A DNA stretch of 21,788 bases from Volvariella volvacea V23 (taxonomy: Eukaryota > Basidiomycota > Agaricomycetes > Agaricales > Pluteaceae): positions 611,177 through 632,964 of the forward strand of contig KB722757.1 in NCBI GenBank assembly GCA_000349905.1. The letters run 5' to 3'. This document shows, piece after piece, positions 9,572 through 18,916 of this stretch (positions are counted from its first letter, which is position 1; every line of letters starts with the position of its first letter). The notes under the pieces are model-generated. The model saw nothing but the letters and a program-made list of their open reading frames with translations, was not told the origin of the DNA and made no database searches. The translations under genes were made by a program, and so were the position numbers.

Positions 9572-11356
9572 TCATTTTTTGCCTGCTAATCCCGTAATTT
9601 CGACGTCATCCCAATAATATTCCTTGTCCTTCAATACATACCCCCATTCAACCTCCCCTTCCCCTTTCCTTCCCCTTTCTGCTTCGCGTCCCTCCAAACG
9701 ATACTCCCTCTCAGATAAAACCAACCTCTTCGGGACTCCAGTCCTACTCCTCAAATTCTTCACCACCGCCCTCATCAAATCCCTAACATCCGCAGGCAAA
9801 AACCCCAGGGAGTCCTTAAGTCCAACTATCTGTCCCGTCCAGAATATCTCTACTAATTCCAATTCACATCTGCTAGCACCAGAACTTGAAGAGCTTGAGG
9901 CAAGGCATCCGACGTGGTCGAGTACCTCTTGATATGCTTGTGTGACTGTGCGCTCGTACCTGCCCTTGAACACTTTGTAGTGATCGGATGAAGGTGGAGC
10001 GCGGAAGTTGTCCCCGATTCCAGGAGAAAGATGCAGGAACTTCAATGCGTGGAGGGATTCTAGCGCAGGCATCCAAAGCGAGGGATTGAACGACCACCCG
10101 CTGATGAATTGAACGTGATGGGTGAGTGAGATGGTGAGCTTGGTGAGTGAGGCGGAGTGCTGCGGTAGTGCGGTTTGGAAGAATAATCTCGTAGATTCTT
10201 TGGATGTGCATGCGGGCAGTTTTTCTATGCATTGTATGGTGAGCTCTTGGAGACCTGAATACGAAGCGAGGTATTCAACTAGGGGGTGCGATACTTGATA
10301 TGCCTTCAAGGTCCGCAGTGTAATACCACTGGCATGTAATGATATCCATAGATTATCGAAAGCGAGCACGGAATACGAAGATAAAACTTCAATATGCTGA
10401 AGGTTCGAGAAAGGGGACCGACGAAGATCCAGCACCCGAGGAAACGCAACACCCATGAGCTTAAGGCTCCTCACAGCGCCAGCACCCTCCTCCTCTCCCT
10501 CACTACTATCCTCATCCTCCGGACGAACAAACACCAACCCCGCATCAAGATGATTCAACACACATCCCTGCACAACATCCACAACCTCCAGCCCCGGATT
10601 ATTCCCCACCAGCCTCCTCAACCCCTCCTGAAACACCCTCGGCACACACTTGTGCATACTCGCAGGATTGCTCAACACCCCCCACCTATTCCACTTATTA
10701 CACCCCGACCCATACACATCCAATCCAAACCTCAACACCCTCAGCCCTCTAAACTCCAACAACGCCTCAGGGAACCCCATCGGCCGCGCCGCCCACGGCT
10801 GCACATCCAGCACGGCCAATCTCCCGCCTGTGGCTTTAAACACGGCCTCGGCCATGCCACCTTGAATTTCGTGCACGAAGTCGGTAATTTCCTCGCCTGG
10901 GCCGCACGAGTCTGCTTCCTTCCAGGACATGGTAAGCGCGTTCAGACGCGTGAGGCGCTCGATCATATTGTAGAGAGCGGGGAGGCGGCTCTTGTCGACG
11001 TAGCGCATGAGATGCCAGTCCCCCGTTCGGGTGGTCAGGGATCTGGCGTTGTTGTAGAGTCCGGGGAGCGGCTGAGAGCAGGTCGCGAGGAGATCTTTGG
11101 TAGACTCGTCGTATAGGTTGATGGTGATGCTTCGAAGCGCTAGAGAAGAGATTAGAGCGTTGAGATCGCGAGAGACGAGGCGGAGGTGTAGGAGCGACTT
11201 GGTGTTCAGGTGCTCTGCGATTGAGAGGACGATGTCCGAGGGTGCTTCGGTGAAGTAACGACCGAGATGGGCGTTGAGCTCGAGCTCGAGCTCGGTGTCA
11301 AGGTCGGCAGCAGAGCTCATTCCGAGGGGTTGTCTGTCCAAAATGGAGTTTGGCAA
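9572..11356 (-). CDS. F-box protein A2 (LRR-like tail), intronless
   Basis: Single frame of 594 residues from the first ATG; a second ATG at 11320 (residue 13) would give 582. The F-box covers about residues 37-79 (EAPSDIVLSIAEHL, SLLHLRLVSRDLN). Then come CSQPLPGLYNNARSLTTRTGD, a long leucine-rich region, an acidic insert (PEDEDSSEGEEEGAG), FNPSLWMPALESL, and the C-terminal KNLRSRTGVPKRLVL block. It is the closest match in the window to F-box A1 at 148-1662. A TATAAA at 11403-11398 lies only about 42 nt before the first ATG, which leaves a very short leader for it, so the ATG at 11320 may be the one used. The C-terminus has a basic/acidic extension of about 40 residues absent from A1. SCF substrate adaptor role inferred; target unknown. 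Confidence 0.87.
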   Translation of the reverse strand: MPNSILDRQPLGMSSAADLDTELELELNAHLGRYFTEAPSDIVLSIAEHLNTKSLLHLRLVSRDLNALISSLALRSITINLYDESTKDLLATCSQPLPGLYNNARSLTTRTGDWHLMRYVDKSRLPALYNMIERLTRLNALTMSWKEADSCGPGEEITDFVHEIQGGMAEAVFKATGGRLAVLDVQPWAARPMGFPEALLEFRGLRVLRFGLDVYGSGCNKWNRWGVLSNPASMHKCVPRVFQEGLRRLVGNNPGLEVVDVVQGCVLNHLDAGLVFVRPEDEDSSEGEEEGAGAVRSLKLMGVAFPRVLDLRRSPFSNLQHIEVLSSYSVLAFDNLWISLHASGITLRTLKAYQVSHPLVEYLASYSGLQELTIQCIEKLPACTSKESTRLFFQTALPQHSASLTKLTISLTHHVQFISGWSFNPSLWMPALESLHALKFLHLSPGIGDNFRAPPSSDHYKVFKGRYERTVTQAYQEVLDHVGCLASSSSSSGASRCELELVEIFWTGQIVGLKDSLGFLPADVRDLMRAVVKNLRSRTGVPKRLVLSEREYRLEGREAERGRKGEGEVEWGYVLKDKEYYWDDVEITGLAGKK

Positions 11357-11397
11357 CTGGCTGGGTGGTTTATCAACGACGTGTCATCATTGGAGCA

Positions 11398-11403
11398 TTT
11401 ATA
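11398..11403 (-). promoter_or_regulatory. TATA box of F-box A2
   Basis: TATAAA on the minus strand, 42 nt before the ATG at 11356 and 78 nt before the ATG at 11320. Initiation about 30 nt downstream would favour the second ATG or a very short leader. Confidence 0.5.
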
Positions 11404-11441
11404 GGATAGTAAGACCCTGGAGCTGCGCCTGCGTACGTTAC

Positions 11442-11459
11442 GGGTGTCTATGCCAACGC
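11442..11459 (-). promoter_or_regulatory. Upstream motif shared with F-box A1
   Basis: Minus strand GCGTTGGCATAGACACCC, 86-103 nt before the first ATG of F-box A2 and upstream of its TATA box. It matches 16 of 18 positions with the element upstream of F-box A1 at 1741-1758. Confidence 0.35.
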
Positions 11460-11605
11460 CTGTCCAAGCCAGGCCATTTCAGTGAATGCTCGAAGACCAC
11501 GGTACCGTAGCGAGGGCATAATGGCGTTGAGAGGTATCAGAGCGTAAGACTCGGAGTCATATTACCCAATAAAGTTTGATATCTGCCGAGACCACTGCGG
11601 GATAA

Positions 11606-11627
11606 TTAAAGATGGTTAAAGATGGTT
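11606..11627. repeat. Tandem repeat of TTAAAGATGG
   Basis: Two complete copies of TTAAAGATGG in direct succession plus TT of a third. Short, intergenic, no known function. Confidence 0.7.
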
Positions 11628-11662
11628 CCAAAACAGTCGAGGACACATTACGTCGCCCCGCA

Positions 11663-11694
11663 CTTGCTACGCACTGCGCATGCGGCGTAGCAAG
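11663..11694. repeat. Perfect 10-bp inverted repeat, 12-nt loop
   Basis: CTTGCTACGC at 11663-11672 pairs exactly with GCGTAGCAAG at 11685-11694. The 12-nt loop contains the alternating TGCGCATGCG. It lies about 210 nt beyond the Scd6 stop and about 310 nt before F-box A2. It could form a cruciform or RNA hairpin or be a dyad binding site. A chance match of this quality somewhere in 22 kb is not rare. Confidence 0.6.
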
Positions 11695-11901
11695 CCAGAA
11701 TGCATGGGTACTTCCAAATTCACGGGCGAAACAATCACTGAGATCACACCACAAACGAGAAAATGAGGGGAGAAACCATGTCAATTGGTAACAATAACAC
11801 TACACCAACCACGACATCGACGAAGGGGGTTCACTACCCCACAACAACGCACCCAACTGGGTACCCTTAATCACAACCTTTAATTGAACTCGCAAAACTC
11901 A

Positions 11902-13622
11902 TCATCTCGAACCAGCGGCAACAGCTCCCGAACTCGAAACATTCACACCGCCCGAGGTGTGTCCACCGGGCGGCCCACCTCTCCTCGGCCTTCCACCACC
12001 CCCACCTCTCCTTCCATATCCACCCACATAAGCACCAGGACCCATCAATCCAACACCACCAGGCTCGCCAAACGTCGAGATGTTCTTTTCCCTCTCTTCT
12101 TCTCGCCTGTTTCTCCCTCCACCTCTTCCACCACGGCCTCCACCACCACCACCACCGCTCCCGCCACGGCCAGAGGGAGCGGGTAAAGCCGAAGAACTCA
12201 AAGAGTCAAAGAACGATTTTTGCGGGTTATATGCTGCAGGGGTGAGGTCCTTCTCCGATTTGTCATTATCTTGTCCTTCCTCGCCTTCTTTAGCCTCTTC
12301 ATTTTGTCCCTGACCCTGTCCAGCATTAGCTGCGCTAGTAGCAGTAGAGCCAGCAACAGATTGGGCGACAGAAGCCTTATCAAACTTGGCATTGCTGCTA
12401 GCGAAATCAAAGTCGGTCGTAGGGACCTTCATCTGCTCGTGCTTGGGTGCACCGCCGCGTCTTCCACCGCGTCCGCCACCATGGTGGTTATTGTGACCAC
12501 CATGGTGTCCGGGGTGTCCATTAGTTTGATTAGCTTGTTGATTGGAAATACGGAGATCCCCGATGGCGCGTTCAACAGTCTCCAAAGAAGCGGCGGCGTT
12601 TTGGACAGAGTTATTGTTTCTTCGGTTTTGTGGGGGTCGCTGTTGTTGCTGTTGTTGTTGCTGTGGCTGGGACTGTTGTGATTGTTGAGGGGGTTGTTGG
12701 GGAGAAGGTTGAGCGGGAGCCGGAGAGGGTTGGCCTTGTTGAGGTGCGGGAGGAGGTGGCTGAGCAGCGGGAGGAGGACCAGGCGGTACTTGCTGAGGAC
12801 GCGGAGCGTAGCCTTGTGGAGGAGGTTGGTGGGGCATGGGTCCATTAGGCGGGTTCATATAAGGGGAGTAGCCAGCGGGCATAGGTGCCGAAGCCTACAG
12901 GGCAAATAAAGTTAGCCACAGCGAACCCTCGCAACACCAAGTTATTGTCAAGGAACAGTCAGAAGGAAGGCAACGGAAACATCCACATGGGTTTACGCGC
13001 TCTTGGACAAAAAATAATTTTTACATCCGTAATGGCTTCATCTTATTGGGGGGTGGGGAGGAGAGCGTCAATCGATACTCACACCTAGGACTGCGGGATC
13101 ATCGTGAACGCTCCTTCGAGGGGTGGGTTCATCGACGGCAAGGTCCTTGACTTCAGAAGCGCGGAAGATGATGTATTGATATGGCTCTTGGACTGGAGGG
13201 ATGAACTCGGAGGCGGGTCTATAAATGCGCGGGCGGTTAGCAAGAGGACAATGGCACGCGATGCGTATATTATGGCGTGGAGAGGAGGCACAAGACCAGT
13301 GAGGTGGCTGTGATAAACTGCGGTGAAAGAATCTTTAGGAACTGCGACTTACCGACGAGACTCCGTTCCCATAGAATACACTATAGATGGGCAAAAAAAA
13401 TTGGTTAAAACACGTTCCTGGATGATATCCGCGCCGGGGCAGATGCTCACCATTTGATAATTGGATTGTCGAGGCCTGAGGATCGATCCCCGCAAGAATC
13501 CCCCGATAACGTACATCAGAATGAGATATAAGAGAAATCGGTTTCCTTAACATCGTAATAATTGTTAGCCAAAATTCATTGACGTGTCGGAGGAGGCCGT
13601 ACCCAATAAAGCTGAGAGCCAT
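11902..13622 (-). CDS. SCD6: Scd6/Lsm14/Rap55-family mRNA regulator
   Basis: Five exons on the minus strand: 13622-13603, 13545-13451, 13380-13353, 13218-13083, 12894-11902. Joined, they give 1272 nt and 423 residues. Introns are GT-AG of 57, 70, 134 and 188 nt. Residues 1-80 are the Lsm14 domain (FIGKPISLISHSDVRYRG, STIQLSNVYSMGTESRR, YQYIIFRASEVKDL). A proline/glutamine-rich linker includes eight glutamines at about 171-178. Then come the FDF motif (TDFDFASSNAKFDK, about 242), the FFD box (YNPQKSFFDSLSS, about 305) and the TFG box (REKNISTFGEPGG, about 351). RGG/glycine-rich stretches flank these. The order Lsm-FDF-FFD-TFG-RGG is diagnostic. Family members repress translation (RGG contact with eIF4G in yeast), promote decapping and gather in P-bodies with the DEAD-box helicase Dhh1. 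It shares a divergent promoter with the dynactin gene. Confidence 0.94.
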
Positions 13623-13993
13623 TATAGCAAAGGTAAAGGGGATTTAAGGGAAACTGAAAGAAACGAGACGTGGAAGATGAGAATAAGAAGGGTAACGATG
13701 AGGAGAGAAAGAGATGGCGGGCAACGCGTTTGTTGGCATGTTTGGCTCGGTCAATTTGAGACTCCGACCAGAACCAAATAAACCAGTCAAGCAGGCCCAT
13801 GAGCAGAAGACGAGAAAGATGCACTACACAGGGCGAATGCACTGCCGAACCGACTGCGAGCGCGTATCTCCTTAAAACGGCGGTCGTGTCCGTGTGTTGG
13901 AGCACCATATGGCGCCTGGGACTAGAATGTTTGGCATCACCCTTCAAAACAAACACCGCCCAGAGGACGATTCTGGCCAAGGCGCACAGTCTG
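13623..13993. promoter_or_regulatory. Divergent promoter between Scd6 and dynactin p27 genes
   Basis: 371 bp between the two start codons of head-to-head genes. The 100 bp next to the Scd6 start is strongly pyrimidine-rich on that gene's coding strand, a common feature of leaders of well-expressed fungal genes. Several ATGs occur on the dynactin side (13909 and 13927, out of frame with the chosen start), so transcription probably begins close to 13930-13990, or else short upstream frames are tolerated. No clear TATA box. Confidence 0.5.
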
Positions 13994-14742
13994 ATGCCCG
14001 CAATGTAAGCTTCCTTGATTCAGACCACTTCGCATTCTCCAAGCTCATTGTGGCCCGCAGACGAGACAAGTTTACGATCCATTCAAAAGCAGTTGTTTGT
14101 CAGGATGTTGAGCTCAAGGGGGATATCACGATTGGTGCTGGTGAGTAATGCAGTCGTATGGCGAGACAAAGATTCAAAGCGTTTTCTATTAGGCACAGTA
14201 GTTCACCCTAAGGCCACTGTTTTTGCGATTGCAGGCCCTATAATAATAGGGATGAACTGTATCATCGAGGAAGGAGCGATCATCGTGAACAGGTTAACCC
14301 GTCTTGTCCTCCACCTGACCCGTATAATTGACCTTCGTGAACTGTAGACGGAAGGAAGTGATGCGCATCGGCGACGATAATTTGTTTGAAATAGGCTGTC
14401 GTACGTGCCTCATTCTCTTCTAGTGTACCCTTTGACGTTAATCAAGCCCTAGGTGTCGAGTGCCCCACTATTGGCAACTTCAACACTATTTCCACCCGTG
14501 CCCGAGTGCACCACACCGTCCGAATGTCGTCCCATTGCGTGATCGGAGCTGCAGTGCTATTAGCTCCAACAGAAGACGAAATTCTAGAAGACTACACGGT
14601 CGTATACGGACCAGCTGCCGAACAAAGACTCTGGAGTGGACGAGGAAAGATCCAGGAAGCTGATTTGAGAAGGAAACATGTAGAGTATTTGAGAGATATG
14701 CTGCCAAAGTTTAATAGGTTACGTCGAGGCGATGGACAGTAG
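13994..14742 (+). CDS. DCTN6: Dynactin subunit 6 (p27)
   Basis: Five exons: 13994-14004, 14061-14140, 14193-14292, 14348-14400, 14453-14742. Joined, they give 534 nt and 177 residues, the usual size. Introns are GT-AG, 52-56 nt. The protein begins MPAIRDKFTIHSKAVVCQDV, then shows hexapeptide-type repeats of a left-handed beta-helix (GDITIGAGTVVHPKA, IIIGMNCIIEEGAIIVNR, IGDDNLFEIGCRVECPTIG, VRMSSHCVIGAA), and ends in a charged helix (LRRKHVEYLRDMLPKFNRLR). p27 pairs with p25 at the pointed end of the Arp1 filament with Arp11 and p62, where dynactin supports dynein-driven transport of nuclei and endosomes. The 11-nt first exon is chosen because only this splice restores the family's N-terminus. 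The unspliced frame from 13909 is longer, but its start is unlike the family and it runs into a stop at 14148. Confidence 0.92.
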
Positions 14743-14977
14743 CTGGCTGGAGTGAAAGTTTCGTCGATGCTTTCTTACGATATTCTTGTACTACCTGCAC
14801 TGCATGCTACGCTTGCTTAGACTCAATACAGGTTTAATAATATTCAACGTTCTCTCAGGGTGTCCAGACTCAAAACTCCATGATATGTGCATGAGGATGG
14901 CCCACACCAAATCTGGTCAAGTGGGACCCTGACATTGTATCACCAGCACTGCGCTCGCAGCTCTCCCAGCTCCCATC

Positions 14978-17900
14978 ATGAAGCCCTCCACTGGGCCCAT
15001 GATCATGACCAGGCCAATCACAAAACTACGCACGTTCACCGCCCTTCTCTTGGGCGCCTCCCTAGCATTAACCCTGCTAGCTCTCGCTTCGACGTACGAC
15101 TCAGGCTCCGCGTCCTCATTGTTCCCGTTCCCTTTCGGCAAGCACAAACATCGGCACGGCAACCCCGCAGAACGCAAGCGTCTCCACGATCTCTGCAAGG
15201 CCCTCCATGCACCAGCAGGCCCACACCACTCGTACAACCCGCATACACGCATTAAGAAGGGTTCAGAACGCTATGTTCCCGGAACTCCGCCCACGCTTCT
15301 CCGAAATGCTCGAATCTGGACTGGGGGGAAGAACGGAACTGAAGTCATCCAGGGCGACATCTTGTTAGACCGAGGCGTGATTGTCCGAGCTGGACACGTA
15401 CCACGATGGGTGCTGGCTGGTATTCAAGGAAAGATCGAGGTCATAGACGTGAACGGGAAATGGATTACGCCCGGTTTGGTCGATTTGCATTCGCATATTG
15501 GCGTTGGAAGCTCTCCCGAGTTGAGGGGTGAGTTTGGATCCTTTGTTTAAGGCATTTAACCTGAATATATGCGCGCTTTTGCAATGGTTTAGGCGCGGAC
15601 GATACCAATTCGATCAAAGCGCCAATTCTACCTTGGCTCCGCAGCGTTGATGCTCTCAACACCCATGATGACTCATACGAGCTTAGTGTTGCTGGTGGTG
15701 TTACTACCGCTCAAATTCTTCCCGGGAGTGCTAATAACATCGGTGAGTGCCCTCCTTCCGTCTTGGAGCCTATACGACCGATATAATGCGCATATATTCA
15801 GGTGGACAATCCTTCCTCATCAAACTCAGGCCTACAGAGGAACGATCTACCATGTCTTTACTACTAGAACCACCTCATAACATTCTGTCACCCGAGCTGA
15901 GAAATGCAACCGGGACTGATAAGTTGGGGTATACACCCTGGAGACACATGAAGTACGTCCTCTTGGTTCACAACACCACCTTCAGCCGGCTAACTCCACA
16001 CTCACTCACTGAAGGCATGCGTGTGGTGAGTCCCATCCTTCCTCAGCATCACATATAGACCCTCCTAAGTTATATGATCGTCAGGTGAAAACCCGTCCCG
16101 CGTGCACTCCCAAACACGTATGGACTCTGCATGGGAATTCCGACGCGCATACAACGAAGCAAAGAAGCTCAAAAAGGCTCAAGACGACTTTTGTGAGCGC
16201 GTCAAGGCAGAGGATGATATGACTGGCCATTCGTTCCCTGAAAATTTGCAGTGGGAGGCGCTGGTTGATGTGCTTAGAGGAAAGGTCAAGGTAGGCTATA
16301 TATCTACCTGATTGAATTGGAGACAGTGTCTGACGTTGAGTTGGGCAGTTGTCTGTCCATTGTTACGAGGTACGTGTGCGAACGTTGTCACAGCGAAGAT
16401 GCATGAATCTCATGCAACTAGGCTGTGGATCTCGATGCAATTGTTAGAGTAAGCATCTCAAGTTTGGCATTCGACACGAAATTGACGCCTCCACTAGTTA
16501 TCCAACGAATTCCAATTCCCAGTCGCGTCGTTCCACCATGCTGGTGAGACTTACCTCGTTCCCGAATTACTCAAGAAGACTTGGGTGTGTACTGCAACCT
16601 CGACACCTCGCGTAGCGTTTTACCAATATCACTTTATAGGGAGGTGCTCCTGCTGTTGCACTTTTTGCTAGTAATGCGAGGTACCTGTTCCTTCTGCGCT
16701 AGTGGGATTTAAACACTGAGGCGTTCTTAGGAAGAAACGAGAAGCTTATAGAGCTTCGGAATTTGCACCTAGGATTCTCGCCGAACACGGTATTTCAGTC
16801 GTCATGAAGGTACAGTACGACTCTCACCCTCTCAATGCCATCAAACCTAAAGCATGAGCGTCCTCGCTAGTCGGACCATCCAGTCGTAAACAGTCGCTAC
16901 CTACTCTATGAGGCGCAGCTAGCCCATTACTACGGTTTGCCTCCAAACCTCGCTTTAGCTTCTGTTATCACTGTCCCTGCACAGGCTGCAGGCGTAGGGC
17001 AGCGTCTAGGACTACTTAAACCTGGATATGATGCAGGTACGTCCCTATCCATTCCATATCTTACTGTAGCCCTTGTCGTTAACACCAAATCAGATCTTGT
17101 CATCTGGGACTCGCATCCCCTAACCCTCGGCGCAACACCCACACAAGTATATATTGATGGAATTAAACAATTTTCCTCTCCCTCTATCCTGGATAAGCCA
17201 CCAGCATTCCAGGATGTACCGCAGATCCCGAACTGGGATAAGGAAGCACAAGAGGTCGTCAGTTGGCAAGGTCTTCCGCCGCTCGAGGGGAAGAAAGTTA
17301 GTCTGAGGTGGCCAAGACCGAGGCAGGAGCTCGGCTTTGATGACGACGAGTTGGAGCTGGAGAGTGAAGGCGAACTGAGGAGTGTTAGGTTTGCGAACGT
17401 TAGTGCGGTTTATGTGGAGAATGTGGAAGAGGAGAGTATCGAGGTTCTGTTTGAGTCTTCTGATTTGGCGCTTGATGGTGGTGGCTCGGCGAGCGCACTA
17501 GCTGATGTCGTCTTCAAAGACGGCCGTATTGCGTGTATATCATCTGAATTGGGTGGTGGACTCCCATGCCCGCATACTCATTCCGCTGATGGAGGAAAGG
17601 AGGAAGAGATAGTCATTGACTTGCAAGGAGGAACGTTGGCCCCTGGGTTGTCGACGTTCGGGTCGCCTTTGGGGTTGGTCGAAATTCGATTGGAAGCGTC
17701 AACTAATGATGGCAAGGTTGTGGATCCGTTGACGAATCCGCATGGTGTGTCGCCGATTTTAGGCGATTTGGATGGGGAGGATGTGGGTGTTGTGAGAGCT
17801 GTAGATGGGTTACAGTTTGGTGGGAGAAATGCCCTGTCAGCAATTACTTTTTGCGTCTTGACATCTTATTCACGTCCTCACTTCTGTCCTTCAATTTTTA

Positions 17901-18916
17901 CAGTTTAGCCTATCGTGGTGGGATAACCAAATCGATCACGGCACCCTCAAATGGTGGATCAGGCTTGCTCCTTGGTCTCTCAACAGCCTTTGATTTAGGA
18001 GCTGAGAATGTGCTTGAAGACGGAGCGATTTTAGAGGAAGAAGTGGCGTTGCATGTGTATTTAGATATGGGATTGAAAGTTAGTGTGTCGACCCAGGTTG
18101 CCACGCTGAGGAGGCTGTTGTTTAATGCGCGAGATTCTGGGGAGGGAGCTTGGGCTCGTGTAAGAGAGGTAAGTCCAGAATTCGGTGCACCTAGAGTTTG
18201 AGTGTGCTTATGAGTATTGGTTACTGCGTGGGTAGGGTCACATACCCCTAGTTGCGCATGTTGAAAACGCAGATATAATGGCAACTTTAATTTCCCTCAA
18301 GAGGGAATACCAGTCAAAGACCAAAAAGAGTTTGCAATTGACGTTTGCTGGCGCAACCGAATCCCACCTTATTGCCAAAGAGATCGCGAGCGCTGGCGTT
18401 AGTGTCATTTTGACATCTAGGCCTTTCCCTGCGTATTGGAGCCAAAGGCGGATGTAAGTCGCGATCTTCAGTCCGTTTTGTGTGTTGACGTGCTTTTGGC
18501 TGTTGAAGCTTACCAGGGCCACCGTTGACCCAGGAGAGTATCGTTACGACGCTTTTGGCGGCTGGTGTGAATGTTGCGATTGGAGTTGTAAACGAGTATG
18601 ATGCTCGTAATACGAGGTTCGATCTTGGCTGGGTAAGTCACCCTTTTCCCCTTTACCTACCAATAGAAGGTGCTCACTGCTCTTTTATAAGCTTGCACTC
18701 GAATCAAATGGAACACTCAGCCGTGCACAGACGCTCGCCCTATCCACGGTCAACTTGAACAAAGCCCTAGGATTAGGGCCAAGGTCGAGAAAGCCTGGAT
18801 GGCCGAGAATAGGGTTGCCTGATTTTGTGGCGTATAGAGGTGGGAGTGTGTTTGAGTTGACGAGTAAGGTTGTAGGCGTTGTTTCGCCGAGGAAGAAGGC
18901 TGCTATTGTGTTTTGA
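14978..18916 (+). CDS. Membrane-anchored double-domain amidohydrolase
   Basis: Sixteen exons: 14978-15527, 15593-15742, 15802-15952, 16015-16025, 16085-16290, 16349-16369, 16422-16448, 16498-16584, 16640-16680, 16731-16809, 16871-17036, 17094-17835, 17904-18168, 18236-18453, 18509-18632, 18692-18916. Joined, they give 3063 nt and 1020 residues. Introns are 49-68 nt, GT-AG. Residues 20-38 form a signal anchor (ALLLGASLALTLLALAS). The first half is a metal-dependent amidohydrolase like imidazolonepropionase and CE9-type deacetylases: HSH at 171-173 after GKWITPGLVDL, VHCYE (H360), FHHAGE (H385/H386) and SDHP (D443). A closing ADLVIWDSHPLTLG-type strand follows near 496. The second half repeats the fold (GGTLAPGL near 675-682, LLAYRGGITKSITAP, PLVAHVENADI, LPGPPLTQES, NTRFDLGW), but the HxH site is replaced by TFGSPLG. 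The substrate is unknown. The topology suggests a secretory or vacuolar lumen location. Met8 and Met10 are alternative starts. Confidence 0.9.

Larger units (their letters stand above)
11357..11901. other. Intergenic gap with hairpin and tandem repeat
   Basis: Promoter of F-box A2 (TATAAA, shared upstream motif) and 3' flank of the Scd6 gene. It holds a 10-bp tandem repeat at 11606-11627 and a perfect 10-bp inverted repeat at 11663-11694. An ATTAAA for the Scd6 gene is at 11884-11879, close after its stop. No gene is supported; the 75-codon frame at 11557-11784 is not recognised. Confidence 0.45.

Noticed and set aside
10394..11116. 240-codon open frame on the plus strand
   Set aside because: Lies fully antisense to F-box A2, has low-complexity His/Pro-rich composition and no family match. 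It is a product of codon bias on the other strand.
18509..18516. CAG at 18514-18516 as the acceptor of amidohydrolase exon 15
   Set aside because: It would put the following sequence out of frame. The AG at 18507-18508 gives ILPGPPLTQES, the expected family block.
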